Positions 9,670 through 18,924 of a stretch of DNA of 42,596 bases are shown here, one piece after another. The DNA lies in the NCBI GenBank assembly GCA_938088195.1, contig CALKEO010000029.1:1-42596 (forward strand). The letters are read 5' to 3'. This DNA comes from an uncultured Flavobacteriaceae bacterium. GTDB lineage: Bacteria; Bacteroidota; Bacteroidia; Flavobacteriales; Flavobacteriaceae. Position 1 is the first letter of the stretch. Each line of letters begins with the position of its first letter. The notes below the pieces were generated by a model. That model made no database searches. It was not told where the DNA came from and saw only the letters and a program-made list of their open reading frames with translations. Made by a program: the position numbers and the translations under genes.

Positions 9670-10221
9670 ATGAGTTATCAACCTAGATTAAAAAAAGAAT
9701 TTAATGACAGAATAGTCTCTTCTTTAAAAGAGGAATATTCTTACAAGAACGTGATGATGGTTCCAAAACTTCAGAAAATAGTTTTAAGTAAGGGAGTAGG
9801 TGGTGCTGTTGCTGATAAAAAATTAATCGATCATGCTGTAGATGAATTAACTATGATAACGGGTCAAAAAGCAATTGCAACTATTTCTAAGAAGGACGTT
9901 GCAACCTTTAAATTGAGAAAAGGTATGCCAATTGGTGTCAAAGTAACACTGAGATCTGAAAGAATGTATGAGTTTCTTGATAGATTAATAACCACTGCTC
10001 TTCCAAGAGTTCGTGATTTTCAAGGTATTAAGTCTTCAGGTTTTGATGGAAGAGGAAATTATAATTTAGGTGTAACCGAACAAATTATTTTTCCAGAGAT
10101 TGATATCGATAAAGTAAATAAGATTTCAGGTATGGATATTACTTTTGTAACAAGTGCTAATACTGATAAAGAAGCAAAATCTCTGTTAACTGAACTTGGA
10201 CTACCATTTAAAAAGAATTAA
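9670..10221 (+). CDS. rplE: Large ribosomal subunit protein L5 (uL5)
   Basis: The 183-residue protein is L5 of the central protuberance, which binds 5S rRNA and contacts P-site tRNA. Family blocks include [34 protein letters not shown] and [20 protein letters not shown]. It begins 2 nt after rplX and ends 2 nt before rpsN. Confidence 0.98.
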   Translation: MSYQPRLKKEFNDRIVSSLKEEYSYKNVMMVPKLQKIVLSKGVGGAVADKKLIDHAVDELTMITGQKAIATISKKDVATFKLRKGMPIGVKVTLRSERMYEFLDRLITTALPRVRDFQGIKSSGFDGRGNYNLGVTEQIIFPEIDIDKVNKISGMDITFVTSANTDKEAKSLLTELGLPFKKN

Positions 10222-10223
10222 TT

Positions 10224-10493
10224 ATGGCTAAAGAATCAATGAAGGCCCGAGAGGTCAAAAGAGCAAAATTATGTGCTAAATATGCCGCGAAAAGGAAGGC
10301 TTTAAAAAAAGCGGGTGATTATGATGCATTACAAAAATTACCAAAAAACTCTTCTCCGGTTAGAGCTCACAATAGATGTAAGCTTACAGGAAGGCCCAAA
10401 GGCTACATGAGACAATTTGGAATTTCAAGAGTTTTGTTCAGAGAAATGGCCAACAAAGGTTTAATCCCAGGAGTTAGAAAAGCTAGCTGGTAA
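10224..10493 (+). CDS. rpsN: Small ribosomal subunit protein S14, zinc-independent long form (uS14)
   Basis: The 89-residue protein is S14 of the 30S head, with the C-terminal signature [19 protein letters not shown] followed by [19 protein letters not shown]. It is the long form without the two CxxC pairs of the short zinc-binding paralog; only isolated cysteines are present. Position between rplE and rpsH is standard. Confidence 0.97.
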   Translation: MAKESMKAREVKRAKLCAKYAAKRKALKKAGDYDALQKLPKNSSPVRAHNRCKLTGRPKGYMRQFGISRVLFREMANKGLIPGVRKASW

Positions 10494-10508
10494 AAAAAAT
10501 ATTAAAAA

Positions 10509-10907
10509 ATGAATACAGATCCAATTGCAGATTATTTAACAAGAATCAGAAATGCTAATAGCGCAGGTCACAAGGTAGTATCTATCCCTTCTTCAAATCT
10601 AAAAAAAGAAATAACGAAGATATTATTCGATCAGGGTTATATACTTAGTTATAAATTTGATGATTCTACTGTTCAAGGTTCAATTAAAATTGCACTTAAA
10701 TACGATTCATATACTAAAGATCCAGTTATTAAAAAACTTGAGAGAATTAGTAAGCCTGGTTTAAGAAAATATTCTGATTCCGATGGATTGCCAAGAGTTT
10801 TAAATGGACTTGGTGTTGCAATAGTTTCAACATCCAATGGAGTAATGACTGGTAAAAAAGCAAAACAATCAAACATTGGTGGAGAAGTTCTCTGCTATGT
10901 ATATTAA
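10509..10907 (+). CDS. rpsH: Small ribosomal subunit protein S8 (uS8)
   Basis: The 132-residue protein is S8, a central-domain 16S-binding protein. It starts NTDPIADYLTRIRNANSAGH and ends with VSTSNGVMTGKKAKQSNIGG and EVLCYVY, both family signatures. In E. coli S8 represses the spc operon by binding near the L5 start. No comparable RNA structure was evident by eye here. Confidence 0.98.
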   Translation: MNTDPIADYLTRIRNANSAGHKVVSIPSSNLKKEITKILFDQGYILSYKFDDSTVQGSIKIALKYDSYTKDPVIKKLERISKPGLRKYSDSDGLPRVLNGLGVAIVSTSNGVMTGKKAKQSNIGGEVLCYVY

Positions 10908-10916
10908 AAAAAAAAA

Positions 10917-11459
10917 ATGTCTAGAATAGGAAATAATCCAATATCGATTCCAGAAGGTGTTTCAGTTGAAATTCAACCAACACTATTTACTGTTAAAGGA
11001 AAATTAGGTGAGTTGACGCAGTCATATGATAATGTAACTCTTCATAAAGATGAAAATACTTTATTAGTCAAAAGATCTTCTGAATCCAAACCGGCAAAAG
11101 CTAAACACGGTTTGTATAGGGCATTGTTTTCTAATATGGTTATTGGAGTTAGTTCTGGTTGGAGTAAAGAATTAGAATTAGTTGGGGTTGGATACAGAGC
11201 TTCAACTCAAGGTCAAAGACTTGAACTGGCATTAGGTTTTTCTCATAATATTGTTTTTATGATTCCTAATGAAGTAAAAGTTGAAGCTGTTTCTGAAAAA
11301 GGAAAAAATCCAATTATTAAGTTAAATTCTCTCGACAAGCAATTAGTTGGATCTATTGCTGCAAAAATAAGAGGTTTTAGAAAACCTGAACCTTACAAGG
11401 GTAAAGGAGTTAAGTATGTTGGTGAACAAATTCGTAGAAAAGCAGGTAAATCTGCATAA
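10917..11459 (+). CDS. rplF: Large ribosomal subunit protein L6 (uL6)
   Basis: The 180-residue protein is L6, which binds near the sarcin-ricin loop. It has two repeated L6 folds. It begins MSRIGNNPISIPEGVSVEI and ends with the signature RKPEPYKGKGVKYVGEQIRR. The start codon follows an A-run of about ten bases, a leader with no Shine-Dalgarno sequence. Confidence 0.98.
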   Translation: MSRIGNNPISIPEGVSVEIQPTLFTVKGKLGELTQSYDNVTLHKDENTLLVKRSSESKPAKAKHGLYRALFSNMVIGVSSGWSKELELVGVGYRASTQGQRLELALGFSHNIVFMIPNEVKVEAVSEKGKNPIIKLNSLDKQLVGSIAAKIRGFRKPEPYKGKGVKYVGEQIRRKAGKSA

Positions 11460-11470
11460 ATTGATTTAAA

Positions 11471-11827
11471 ATGAGTTTATCTAAGATTAGTAAAAGAAAT
11501 CGAATAAAAAAAAGGATAAGACAGCACGTCCTTGGAAGTACTGTTAGACCAAGGCTATCAGTTTTTAGAAGTAATAAAGAAATCTATGCTCAATTAGTTG
11601 ATGATGTTTCTGGAAATACTTTAGCAGCGGCCTCATCAAGGGATAAGGATGTTAAAACCGACTCTCTTTCCAGAATTGAAATTTCTAAGTTAGTAGGGTT
11701 ATCAATCGGAAAAAAAGCTTTGAAAGCTGGTTTTGAAAAAATTGGTTTTGACAGGGGAGGCTACTTATATCATGGAAGAGTAAAATCATTAGCTGAAGGT
11801 GCTAGAGAGGCCGGATTAAAATTTTAA
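11471..11827 (+). CDS. rplR: Large ribosomal subunit protein L18 (uL18)
   Basis: The 118-residue protein is L18, which with L5 attaches 5S rRNA to the central protuberance. Family blocks are [20 protein letters not shown] and [20 protein letters not shown] near the C-terminus. Normal length and order. Confidence 0.97.
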   Translation: MSLSKISKRNRIKKRIRQHVLGSTVRPRLSVFRSNKEIYAQLVDDVSGNTLAAASSRDKDVKTDSLSRIEISKLVGLSIGKKALKAGFEKIGFDRGGYLYHGRVKSLAEGAREAGLKF

Positions 11828-11830
11828 TTT

Positions 11831-12349
11831 ATGAAGAATAATAAAAACGAATTTGTAAAACCAGGTGGCTTAGATCTTAAGGATAGATTAGTCAGTATTC
11901 AAAGAGTAACAAAAGTTACAAAAGGAGGAAGGGCTTTTGGATTTTCTGCTATTGTTGTTGTTGGAGATGAAAATGGTGTAGTTGGTCACGGATTGGGAAA
12001 GTCTAAAGATGTTGCAACTGCAATAGCTAAAGCAGTGGAAGATGCAAAAAAGCATTTGGTTAGAATTCCATTAAACAATGCAACCCTTCCACATGAACAA
12101 AAAGGAAAACACAGTGGGGCTAAGGTTTATTTGAAGCCTGCATCTCAAGGTACTGGAGTTATTGCCGGTGGAGCTGTTAGATCTGTTTTAGAATCTCTTG
12201 GTGTTCAAGATGTGCTTTCTAAATCACAAGGATCGTCAAACCCTCACAATGTTGTAAAAGCTACTTTTGATGCTTTATTAAGATTAAGAAATGCAAATAC
12301 TATTGCGAGTCAAAGAGGAATTTCACTAGAAAAAGTATTTAACGGATAA
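11831..12349 (+). CDS. rpsE: Small ribosomal subunit protein S5 (uS5)
   Basis: The 172-residue protein is S5, involved in mRNA entry and decoding fidelity. The double-stranded-RNA-like N-domain shows [20 protein letters not shown] and [20 protein letters not shown]. The C-domain shows [20 protein letters not shown]. Normal length; rpmD follows after 4 nt. Confidence 0.98.
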   Translation: MKNNKNEFVKPGGLDLKDRLVSIQRVTKVTKGGRAFGFSAIVVVGDENGVVGHGLGKSKDVATAIAKAVEDAKKHLVRIPLNNATLPHEQKGKHSGAKVYLKPASQGTGVIAGGAVRSVLESLGVQDVLSKSQGSSNPHNVVKATFDALLRLRNANTIASQRGISLEKVFNG

Positions 12350-12353
12350 AGAC

Positions 12354-12530
12354 ATGGCAGTTATTAAAATAAAAAAAGTTAAGAGTGCAATCAAAAAGCC
12401 TGGAAATCAAAAGAAAACTCTTTTGGCATTAGGTTTGAAAAAAATTGGTCAGATTGTTGAACATCAAGATACTCCAAACATATTAGGAATGATAAACAAA
12501 GTTAAACATTTGGTTACTGTTATTAAATAA
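12354..12530 (+). CDS. rpmD: Large ribosomal subunit protein L30 (uL30)
   Basis: A short gene fills the gap between rpsE and rplO. The ATG at 12354 opens 58 codons ending at TAA 12530. The protein starts [20 protein letters not shown] and continues [19 protein letters not shown], then [13 protein letters not shown], the complete L30 pattern. Length and position are exactly those expected for L30. Confidence 0.97.
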   Translation: MAVIKIKKVKSAIKKPGNQKKTLLALGLKKIGQIVEHQDTPNILGMINKVKHLVTVIK

Positions 12531-12538
12531 ATTTAATT

Positions 12539-12991
12539 ATGAACTTAAGTAATTTAAAACCTAAAGAGGGCTCTATTCATAACCCGAAAAAAAGATTAGG
12601 ACGAGGACAAGGTTCTGGAAAGGGAGGAACTGCAGCGAGAGGACATAAAGGTGCCAAGTCTAGATCTGGTTATTCTAAAAAGCTTGGATTTGAAGGAGGA
12701 CAAATGCCTTTACAAAGAAGAGTTCCTAAATTTGGTTTTAAAAACATAAATAGAATTGAATACCAGGGAGTTAATTTAAATAAAATTCAACTTCTTTCAG
12801 ATAATAAAAAGATAAAAGATGCTATTGATTTTCAAGCATTTGTTGACAATGGTTTAGCTAAAAAAAATGATCTTATAAAAATTTTGGCAACTGGAAAAAT
12901 CTCAGTTCCATTAAAAATATCTGCCCATAAATTTTCTGCTGCAGCAAAATTAGCAATAGAAAAAAGTGGTGGAGAGATAGTTATATTATAG
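12539..12991 (+). CDS. rplO: Large ribosomal subunit protein L15 (uL15)
   Basis: The 150-residue protein is L15, a late-assembly 50S protein. Its Gly/Lys-rich N-terminus ([20 protein letters not shown]) is the extended rRNA-threading tail of the family, followed by [17 protein letters not shown]. The C-terminal domain ends [18 protein letters not shown]. secY begins 3 nt later. Confidence 0.98.
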   Translation: MNLSNLKPKEGSIHNPKKRLGRGQGSGKGGTAARGHKGAKSRSGYSKKLGFEGGQMPLQRRVPKFGFKNINRIEYQGVNLNKIQLLSDNKKIKDAIDFQAFVDNGLAKKNDLIKILATGKISVPLKISAHKFSAAAKLAIEKSGGEIVIL

Positions 12992-12994
12992 TAT

Positions 12995-14341
12995 ATGTAC
13001 AAGTTTGTTGAAACATTACGAAATATTTGGAATATCGAAGAGTTAAGAAATAGAATCTTTATAACACTTTTCTTTATTGCTATTTATCGATTGGGTGCCC
13101 AAGTGGTTCTTCCAGGAATTGATTCTGTTCAACTAGGTGAATTATCCTCAAGAACTCAAGGTGGAGGATTGTTAGGAATTTTAAATGCATTCACCGGAGG
13201 AGCATTTGCTAATGCTTCTGTTTTTGCACTGGGAATTATGCCATACATTTCAGCTTCGATTGTCGTTCAGTTAATGGGTATTGCAATTCCTTATTTACAA
13301 AAACTTCAAAAAGAAGGTGAAAGTGGAAGAAAAACTATCAATCAAATTACAAGATGGCTTACGATACTAATTTGTATAGTTCAAGCTCCAGCATATCTTT
13401 TCAGTCTGGGAGCTTTAGGAGTCCCTGAAAGTGCCTTTATCATGGGTAAAGGACTTGGTTTTATTGTTCCTTCCGTGATAATTTTAGTTACTGGTTGTGT
13501 TTTTGCAATGTGGCTTGGTGAAAAAATTACAGATAGAGGAATTGGAAATGGTATTTCATTGTTGATTACTGTTGGAATAATAGCATCACTTCCCCTATCA
13601 TTTGCTCAGGAGTTTACATCAAGAGTATATGAGAGTAACGGTGGTTTAATTTTAATTTTAATTGAGTTAGTAGTTTGGGTTATTGTAATAGGATTAAGTG
13701 TTTTATTAGTTTTAGCTGTTAGACAAATTCCTGTACAATACGCTAGAAGAACAGCTTCAGGAAATTTAGACAGAAATCAAGCTGGAACCCGACAATATAT
13801 TCCCTTGAGATTAAACGCTTCTGGTGTGATGCCAATAATCTTTGCGCAAGCTATAATGTTTGCTCCAGCTTATATAGGTACACTATTAGGGGATTCAAGT
13901 GCTGGCCAATGGATGCAAGCTTCTTTTTCAGATATGTTTGGATTATGGTATAATATAGTATTTGGTCTGTTAATTGTAGTGTTTACATTTTTCTACACAG
14001 CAATTACAGTTCCTACAAACAAAATGTCCGACGATTTAAAAAGAAGTGGAGGTTTTGTTCCTGGAATTAGACCAGGTGGAGAAACATCTGAATTTTTAGA
14101 TAAAATTATGTCACTGATAACATTTCCTGGTTCTTTATTTTTAGCTGCTCTTTCAGTTTTACCTGCAATAGTAGTTCAAATTATGGGAATGCAGCAAGGA
14201 TGGGCATTATTTTATGGTGGTACCTCACTCTTGATTATGGTTGGGGTTGCTATTGATACAATTCAACAGATCAATGCGTATTTACTAAATAGGCATTACG
14301 ATGGATTAATGAAAACTGGAAAAAATAGAAAATTAGCATAA
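12995..14341 (+). CDS. secY: Protein translocase subunit SecY
   Basis: The 448-residue membrane protein is the channel of the Sec translocon. It starts with a short cytoplasmic stretch and TM1 ([20 protein letters not shown]), and about ten hydrophobic helices can be picked out. Family signatures include [17 protein letters not shown] (plug and TM2 region) and the C-terminal cytoplasmic loop [20 protein letters not shown]. It is placed last in the spc section as usual, with infA 1 nt downstream. No adk or map gene lies between secY and infA. Confidence 0.98.
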   Translation: MYKFVETLRNIWNIEELRNRIFITLFFIAIYRLGAQVVLPGIDSVQLGELSSRTQGGGLLGILNAFTGGAFANASVFALGIMPYISASIVVQLMGIAIPYLQKLQKEGESGRKTINQITRWLTILICIVQAPAYLFSLGALGVPESAFIMGKGLGFIVPSVIILVTGCVFAMWLGEKITDRGIGNGISLLITVGIIASLPLSFAQEFTSRVYESNGGLILILIELVVWVIVIGLSVLLVLAVRQIPVQYARRTASGNLDRNQAGTRQYIPLRLNASGVMPIIFAQAIMFAPAYIGTLLGDSSAGQWMQASFSDMFGLWYNIVFGLLIVVFTFFYTAITVPTNKMSDDLKRSGGFVPGIRPGGETSEFLDKIMSLITFPGSLFLAALSVLPAIVVQIMGMQQGWALFYGGTSLLIMVGVAIDTIQQINAYLLNRHYDGLMKTGKNRKLA

Positions 14342-14342
14342 T

Positions 14343-14558
14343 ATGGCAAAACAGACAGCTATAGAACAAGATGGTACTATTGTAGAAGCCCTTTCGAATG
14401 CTATGTTTAGGGTCGAATTACAAAATGGACATATAGTTACTGCACATATTTCCGGAAAAATGAGAATGCATTATATTAAATTATTACCCGGTGACAAAGT
14501 TAAATTAGAAATGAGTCCTTATGATTTAACAAAAGCCAGAATAACTTATAGACATTAA
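14343..14558 (+). CDS. infA: Translation initiation factor IF-1
   Basis: The 71-residue OB-fold protein matches IF-1 along its full length ([20 protein letters not shown], then [19 protein letters not shown], ending [10 protein letters not shown]). IF-1 blocks the ribosomal A site during initiation. Placement between secY and rpmJ is standard for Bacteroidetes. Confidence 0.98.
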   Translation: MAKQTAIEQDGTIVEALSNAMFRVELQNGHIVTAHISGKMRMHYIKLLPGDKVKLEMSPYDLTKARITYRH

Positions 14559-14562
14559 AATT

Positions 14563-14679
14563 ATGAAAGTAAGAGCATCAGTAAAAAAAAGAAGTCCCGA
14601 ATGTAAAATCGTTAGAAGAAAAGGGAGACTTTATGTAATTAACAAAAAGAATCCTAGATTCAAACAAAGACAAGGATAA
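14563..14679 (+). CDS. rpmJ: Large ribosomal subunit protein L36 (bL36), zinc-free form
   Basis: A 38-codon gene runs from ATG 14563 to TAA 14679. The protein begins [20 protein letters not shown] and ends NPRFKQRQG, the clear L36 pattern. Of the usual Cys3-His zinc ligands only one Cys (residue 14) remains; the others are Ser, Asn and Phe. This is the C-minus form, as I recall from other Bacteroidetes. It lies 4 nt after infA and 3 nt before rpsM. Confidence 0.96.
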   Translation: MKVRASVKKRSPECKIVRRKGRLYVINKKNPRFKQRQG

Positions 14680-14682
14680 ATT

Positions 14683-15057
14683 ATGGCAAGAATTTCAGGG
14701 GTTGATATCCCAAAACAAAAAAGAGGAGTTATAGCTCTAACCTACATTTTCGGAATAGGTAGAAGTCGCGCTAAGAATATTTTAGAAATGGCTAAAGTTA
14801 GTGTTGACAAAAAAGTTTCTGAGTGGAACGACGATGATACTGCAAAAATCAGAGAAGCAGTTGGAACATTTAAAATAGAAGGGGAGCTAAGGTCTGAAAA
14901 TCAAATAAACATTAAAAGATTAATGGATATTGGGTGCTACAGGGGAATCAGACATAGATCTGGTCTTCCATTGAGAGGACAAAAAACTAAGAATAATTCT
15001 AGAACAAGAAAGGGAAAAAGAAAAACAGTTGCTAATAAGAAAAAAGTAACCAAATAA
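14683..15057 (+). CDS. rpsM: Small ribosomal subunit protein S13 (uS13)
   Basis: The 124-residue protein is S13 of the 30S head, which bridges to the 50S subunit and contacts P-site tRNA. It begins [20 protein letters not shown] and ends with the basic tail [20 protein letters not shown]. It opens the alpha section of the cluster. Confidence 0.98.
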   Translation: MARISGVDIPKQKRGVIALTYIFGIGRSRAKNILEMAKVSVDKKVSEWNDDDTAKIREAVGTFKIEGELRSENQINIKRLMDIGCYRGIRHRSGLPLRGQKTKNNSRTRKGKRKTVANKKKVTK

Positions 15058-15063
15058 TAAATT

Positions 15064-15447
15064 ATGGCTAAAGTAGTTTCAAAAAAAAGAAAAGTTATTG
15101 TAGAGGCTTATGGTGAAGTTCACATTAATGCATCATTTAATAACATAATAATTTCTTTCACGAATAAAAAAGGAGAAGTCATTTCTTGGTCTTCAGCTGG
15201 TAAAATGGGATTTAGGGGATCTAAAAAAAACACCCCTTATGCTGCTCAGCTAGCTGCTGAGGAGGCTGTTAAGGTTGCTCAAGAAGCAGGTATGAGAAAA
15301 GCTAAGGTATTTGTCAAGGGACCTGGAAATGGAAGAGAGTCAGCAATAAGAACAATACATAATAATGGAGTTGAAGTTACAGAAATTTTTGATGTAACTC
15401 CTCAGCCTCACAATGGCTGTAGACCACCTAAAAGAAGAAGAGTATAA
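15064..15447 (+). CDS. rpsK: Small ribosomal subunit protein S11 (uS11)
   Basis: The 127-residue protein is S11 of the 30S platform. It shows [38 protein letters not shown], and the ending [16 protein letters not shown]. Normal length. It is followed by a 52-nt gap before rpsD, the largest gap inside the cluster. Confidence 0.98.
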   Translation: MAKVVSKKRKVIVEAYGEVHINASFNNIIISFTNKKGEVISWSSAGKMGFRGSKKNTPYAAQLAAEEAVKVAQEAGMRKAKVFVKGPGNGRESAIRTIHNNGVEVTEIFDVTPQPHNGCRPPKRRRV

Positions 15448-15499
15448 TATTTTTTGTCGAAGGAGAGACCTTAATTCACAAAAATAAAAATTAAAAAAT
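15448..15499 (+). promoter_or_regulatory. Candidate leader element upstream of rpsD
   Basis: This 52-nt gap is unusually long for the cluster. It contains AAGGAGAGACCTT at 15460-15472, in which AAGG and CCTT can pair around AGAGA. The same bases include a strong Shine-Dalgarno-like AAGGAG, yet it is about 34 nt before the rpsD start, too far for ordinary initiation. S4 is an autoregulator in several bacteria, so a control element is plausible, but no known leader class is recognised. Confidence 0.35.
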
Positions 15500-16105
15500 A
15501 TGGCAAGATACACCGGTCCTAAAACTAAAATCGCTAGAAAATTTGGCGAAGCAATCTTTGGAGAAGATAAATCTTTTGAAAAAAAGAATTATCCACCAGG
15601 ACAGCATGGAAACAATAGAAGAAGAGGAAAAAAGTCTGAATATGCTATTCAGCTTATGGAAAAACAGAAAGCTAAATATACTTATGGAATTTTAGAGAGA
15701 CAGTTTAGAAATCTTTTCAAAAAGGCAAATAGTAGCAAGGGTGTTACTGGAGAAGTTTTACTTCAGTTGTGTGAATCAAGACTAGACAATCTAGTTTACA
15801 GATTAGGTATTTCCCCAACTAGAAGTGGTGCAAGGCAACTAGTAAGTCACAGACATATCACAGTAAACAATGAAATATGTAATATTCCCTCTAGGACTAT
15901 TAAGCCAGGTGAAGTTATCGGAGTTCGTGAGAAATCAAAATCAGTTGCTACTATTGAGAATTCGATATCAGCTAATTCATCAATTTATGAGTGGGTATCT
16001 TGGAATGGTGATAGAATGCAAGGTACTTTTGTTTCACTTCCAGAAAGAGACCAGATCCCAGAAAATATTAAAGAACAATTAATCGTCGAATTATATTCGA
16101 AATAA
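15500..16105 (+). CDS. rpsD: Small ribosomal subunit protein S4 (uS4)
   Basis: The 201-residue protein is S4, a primary 16S-binding protein. It has the N-terminal [20 protein letters not shown], the YPPGQHG motif near residue 32, and the S4 RNA-binding domain around residues 92-155 ([20 protein letters not shown]). N-terminal zinc cysteines found in some S4 proteins are absent. In E. coli S4 represses the alpha operon. Confidence 0.98.
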   Translation: MARYTGPKTKIARKFGEAIFGEDKSFEKKNYPPGQHGNNRRRGKKSEYAIQLMEKQKAKYTYGILERQFRNLFKKANSSKGVTGEVLLQLCESRLDNLVYRLGISPTRSGARQLVSHRHITVNNEICNIPSRTIKPGEVIGVREKSKSVATIENSISANSSIYEWVSWNGDRMQGTFVSLPERDQIPENIKEQLIVELYSK

Positions 16106-16120
16106 ATAATAAAAATAATT

Positions 16121-17113
16121 ATGGCAGTATTCAATTTTCAAAAACCAGATAAAGTAATAATGATTGACTCTTCCGAATTTGAAGGTAAATTCGAGTTTCG
16201 TCCCTTAGAACCTGGCTATGGTTTAACCATAGGAAATGCTTTAAGAAGAGTTTTGTTATCCTCTTTAGAAGGTTTTGCATTTACTTCAGTTAGAGTTGAT
16301 AATATAGATCATGAGTTTTCTTCGCTTCCTGGTATTGTTGAGGATGTTACAGAAATCGTATTAAATTTAAAACAAGTTTGTTTAAAAAGACAAATCGATT
16401 CTGTTGAAAATGAAACAGTAAATGTATCTATTCTTGGACAAGAACAAATTGTTGCCGGAGATTTACAGAAGTTTATCTCTGGTTTTCAGGTTTTAAATCC
16501 AGATCTTGTGATTTGTAATCTTGAAAAAAACATATCCTTTAATATCGAACTTAATATTGAAAAAGGAAGAGGTTATGTTCCAGCTGAGGAAAATAAAAAA
16601 TCTTCAGCTCCTTTAGGAACAATTTTTATGGATTCAATTTTTACTCCTATAAAAAACGTTAAATATTCAATTGAAAATTTCAGAGTTGAACAGAAAACTG
16701 ATTATGAAAAACTTGTTTTTGAAATCGTTTCTGATGGATCAATCCACCCTAAAGATGCACTGACTGAGGGAGCTAAGACATTAATTCATCATTTCATGCT
16801 TTTTTCTGATGAAAGAATTACTTTAGAAGCTGATGAAATTGCTCAAACTGAAACCTATGATGAAGAATCATTACATATGAGGCAATTGTTAAAAACCAGA
16901 TTAATAGACATGGACCTTTCTGTTAGAGCACTTAATTGTCTAAAAGCTGCTGAAGTAGATACTTTAGGAGATTTAGTTTCATTTAACAAAAGTGACTTAA
17001 TGAAGTTCAGAAATTTTGGGAAAAAATCTTTAACTGAACTCGAAGAATTGGTCATTATTAAAGGTTTAAATTTTGGAATGGATTTATCTAAATATAAGCT
17101 AGATAAAGATTAA
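16121..17113 (+). CDS. rpoA: DNA-directed RNA polymerase subunit alpha
   Basis: The 330-residue protein is the alpha subunit that starts polymerase assembly and contacts upstream DNA and activators. The N-terminal dimerisation domain shows [20 protein letters not shown] and [17 protein letters not shown] near residue 35. The C-terminal helix-hairpin domain, joined by an acidic linker around residues 230-250, shows [20 protein letters not shown] and [14 protein letters not shown]. Complete, with rpsD 15 nt before it and rplQ 9 nt after. Confidence 0.98.
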   Translation: MAVFNFQKPDKVIMIDSSEFEGKFEFRPLEPGYGLTIGNALRRVLLSSLEGFAFTSVRVDNIDHEFSSLPGIVEDVTEIVLNLKQVCLKRQIDSVENETVNVSILGQEQIVAGDLQKFISGFQVLNPDLVICNLEKNISFNIELNIEKGRGYVPAEENKKSSAPLGTIFMDSIFTPIKNVKYSIENFRVEQKTDYEKLVFEIVSDGSIHPKDALTEGAKTLIHHFMLFSDERITLEADEIAQTETYDEESLHMRQLLKTRLIDMDLSVRALNCLKAAEVDTLGDLVSFNKSDLMKFRNFGKKSLTELEELVIIKGLNFGMDLSKYKLDKD

Positions 17114-17122
17114 TAATTTATT

Positions 17123-17725
17123 ATGAGACACGGAAAAAAATTCGCACATTTAGGTCGAAAAACAGCACATAGAAAATATATGCTTGCCAACATGGCTTGC
17201 TCATTAATAGAGCATAAATCTATTAACACCACTGTTGCGAAAGCAAAAGCTTTAAAAAGATACATAGAACCATTAATTACAAAATCTAAAACTGATTCCA
17301 CTCATAACAGAAGAATAGTTTTTAGTTATTTAAAAAATAAATTTGCTGTTACAGAATTGTTCAGAAATATTTCAGTTAAAATTGGTGATAGACCTGGTGG
17401 ATATACTAGGATTATTCGTTTAGGTAATAGGTTGGGTGATAATGCCAGCATGGCTTTAATTGAATTAGTAGATTTCAATGCTATTTACAATGTCAACAAA
17501 GAACCTAGTTCTAAAAGAAGAAGACGTAAAAAGAAAGGAAATTTAAGTACTGAGGCTGTGGTTGAAGAAGCTGTAGTTGAAGAGACTGTGGTTAAAGAAG
17601 CTGTGGTTGAAGAAGCTGTAGTTGAAGAGACTGTGGTTGAAGAAGTTTCAAACGATGAGAAGAAAGAAAATAGTGAGAAAAACGAAATTGACTCATCTGA
17701 TTCTGATAAAATTGATTCAAAATAA
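17123..17725 (+). CDS. rplQ: Large ribosomal subunit protein L17 (bL17) with acidic repeat tail
   Basis: Residues 1 to about 125 are a normal L17 of the tunnel-exit region ([20 protein letters not shown] at the start, [20 protein letters not shown] in the middle). After a basic patch [12 protein letters not shown] the protein goes on to residue 200 with six five-residue units of the type EAVVE (144-173) and a tail rich in Asp, Glu, Ser and Lys. L17 is about 127 residues in E. coli, so about 70 residues are extra. Tails on L17 occur in other Bacteroidetes; the function is unknown to me. This is the last gene of the cluster, with a terminator 37 nt after the stop. Confidence 0.96.
   Translation: MRHGKKFAHLGRKTAHRKYMLANMACSLIEHKSINTTVAKAKALKRYIEPLITKSKTDSTHNRRIVFSYLKNKFAVTELFRNISVKIGDRPGGYTRIIRLGNRLGDNASMALIELVDFNAIYNVNKEPSSKRRRRKKKGNLSTEAVVEEAVVEETVVKEAVVEEAVVEETVVEEVSNDEKKENSEKNEIDSSDSDKIDSK
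17552..17641 (+). repeat. In-frame 15-bp tandem repeat in the rplQ 3' end
   Basis: Six consecutive 15-bp units encode EAVVE-type pentapeptides. They form two copies of a 45-bp super-repeat, unit order gaggct/gaagct/gagact then gaagct/gaagct/gagact, differing at only two bases. Such near-identity at DNA level points to recent duplication by slippage or unequal recombination. Confidence 0.85.
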
Positions 17726-17761
17726 TAGAAATAATAAATTTTTCATAAAATTGTCAAAATC

Positions 17762-17793
17762 AAAGGATAATCTTAATGTTTATCCTTTTTTTT
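17762..17793 (+). terminator. Intrinsic terminator of the ribosomal cluster
   Basis: AAAGGATAA at 17762-17770 pairs perfectly with TTATCCTTT at 17779-17787 around an 8-nt loop, and T residues continue to 17793. The stem is AT-rich but exact. It falls between rplQ and carA. Confidence 0.85.
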
Positions 17794-17797
17794 GTAT

Positions 17798-17805
17798 TAA
17801 TTTTG
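17798..17805 (+). promoter_or_regulatory. Putative -7 promoter box of carA
   Basis: TAATTTTG matches TAnnTTTG exactly and ends 7 nt before the carA ATG at 17813, so the transcript would be leaderless or nearly so. It starts 4 nt after the T-run of the preceding terminator. The expected -33 position falls inside the terminator hairpin and does not read TTTG. Confidence 0.5.
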
Positions 17806-17812
17806 AATAAAA

Positions 17813-18922
17813 ATGGTTAAAGACTCTATCCAAAATAAAGCTATAATTCTTTTAAAAGATGGTACCATTTTTTTTGGCAAAGCATTAGGTGTTAAAGGCA
17901 CATCTTTTGGTGAATTATGTTTTAATACTGGAATGACTGGGTATCAAGAAATTTTTACTGATCCATCATACTACGGCCAATTAATGGTAACCACAAACGC
18001 CCATATCGGTAATTATGGAGTTAATGATGATGAAGTAGAATCTAAAAGTCCTAAAATTGCTGGACTCATTTGTAAGAATTTTAATTCAAATTTTTCTCGT
18101 CCAGCAGCTAAAAATTCCTTGCAAGACTTCTTTATAAAACATAAAATAGTTGCTATTTCTGATGTAGATACTAGAGCACTTGTTTCTTACATTAGAGACA
18201 ATGGGGCTATGAATGCGGTTATTTCAACAGACACGAATTCGATTGATGATTTAAAAAAACAACTTAATAGTTTTCCATCAATGAAGGGATTGGAATTAGC
18301 CTCTAAAGTTTCTACCGATAAACCTTATTTTTATGGCAACTCTGATTCTAAATTCAAAATAGCCGCTCTAGACTTAGGAATAAAAGAAAATATATTGAGA
18401 AATTTTTCTAAAAGAGATGTATACATTAAAGTTTTTCCATATAATTCAACTTTTGAAGAAATGTCAAAATGGAAACCTGATGGGTATTTTATTTCCAATG
18501 GTCCTGGTGATCCTGAGCCCTTAGCTGATGCTATTCAAACAGCTAAAAATATTTTAAAAACAAATGTTCCTCTTTTTGGTATTTGTCTTGGTCATCAGAT
18601 TATTGCCTTAGCTGTTGGAATTTCAACTTATAAAATGCATAATGGACATAGGGGTATTAATCATCCTGTTAAAAATTTGATTACTGGAAAGGGTGAAATT
18701 TCTTCACAAAATCATGGTTTTGCAATTTCTCTTGAAGAAACAGAATCTAACAATAATATTGAAATTACCCACGTTCATCTAAATGATAATACAATTGCTG
18801 GAATTAAAATAAAAAACAAAAATTGTTTCTCTGTTCAATACCATCCTGAAGCTAGTCCTGGCCCACACGATTCAACTTATCTTTTCGATCAATTTATTGA
18901 AATGATGAAAATTAATAAATAA
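17813..18922 (+). CDS. carA: Carbamoyl-phosphate synthase small (glutaminase) subunit
   Basis: The 369-residue protein hydrolyses glutamine and feeds ammonia to the large subunit CarB for pyrimidine and arginine synthesis. The N-terminal CPSase domain shows [20 protein letters not shown]. The C-terminal class I amidotransferase has the nucleophile C258 in LFGICLGHQ and the H344/E346 pair in [10 protein letters not shown]. Length is normal. carB is not next to it. A terminator and a -7-like box precede it; eno starts 2 nt after its stop, so the two are probably co-transcribed. Confidence 0.97.
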   Translation: MVKDSIQNKAIILLKDGTIFFGKALGVKGTSFGELCFNTGMTGYQEIFTDPSYYGQLMVTTNAHIGNYGVNDDEVESKSPKIAGLICKNFNSNFSRPAAKNSLQDFFIKHKIVAISDVDTRALVSYIRDNGAMNAVISTDTNSIDDLKKQLNSFPSMKGLELASKVSTDKPYFYGNSDSKFKIAALDLGIKENILRNFSKRDVYIKVFPYNSTFEEMSKWKPDGYFISNGPGDPEPLADAIQTAKNILKTNVPLFGICLGHQIIALAVGISTYKMHNGHRGINHPVKNLITGKGEISSQNHGFAISLEETESNNNIEITHVHLNDNTIAGIKIKNKNCFSVQYHPEASPGPHDSTYLFDQFIEMMKINK

Positions 18923-18924
18923 TT

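Noticed and set aside
17123-17725. Frameshift or gene fusion as the cause of the long L17 tail
   Set aside because: The frame is continuous from core to tail, the repeats are in frame, and the stop is followed by a proper terminator; an extended L17 is simpler.
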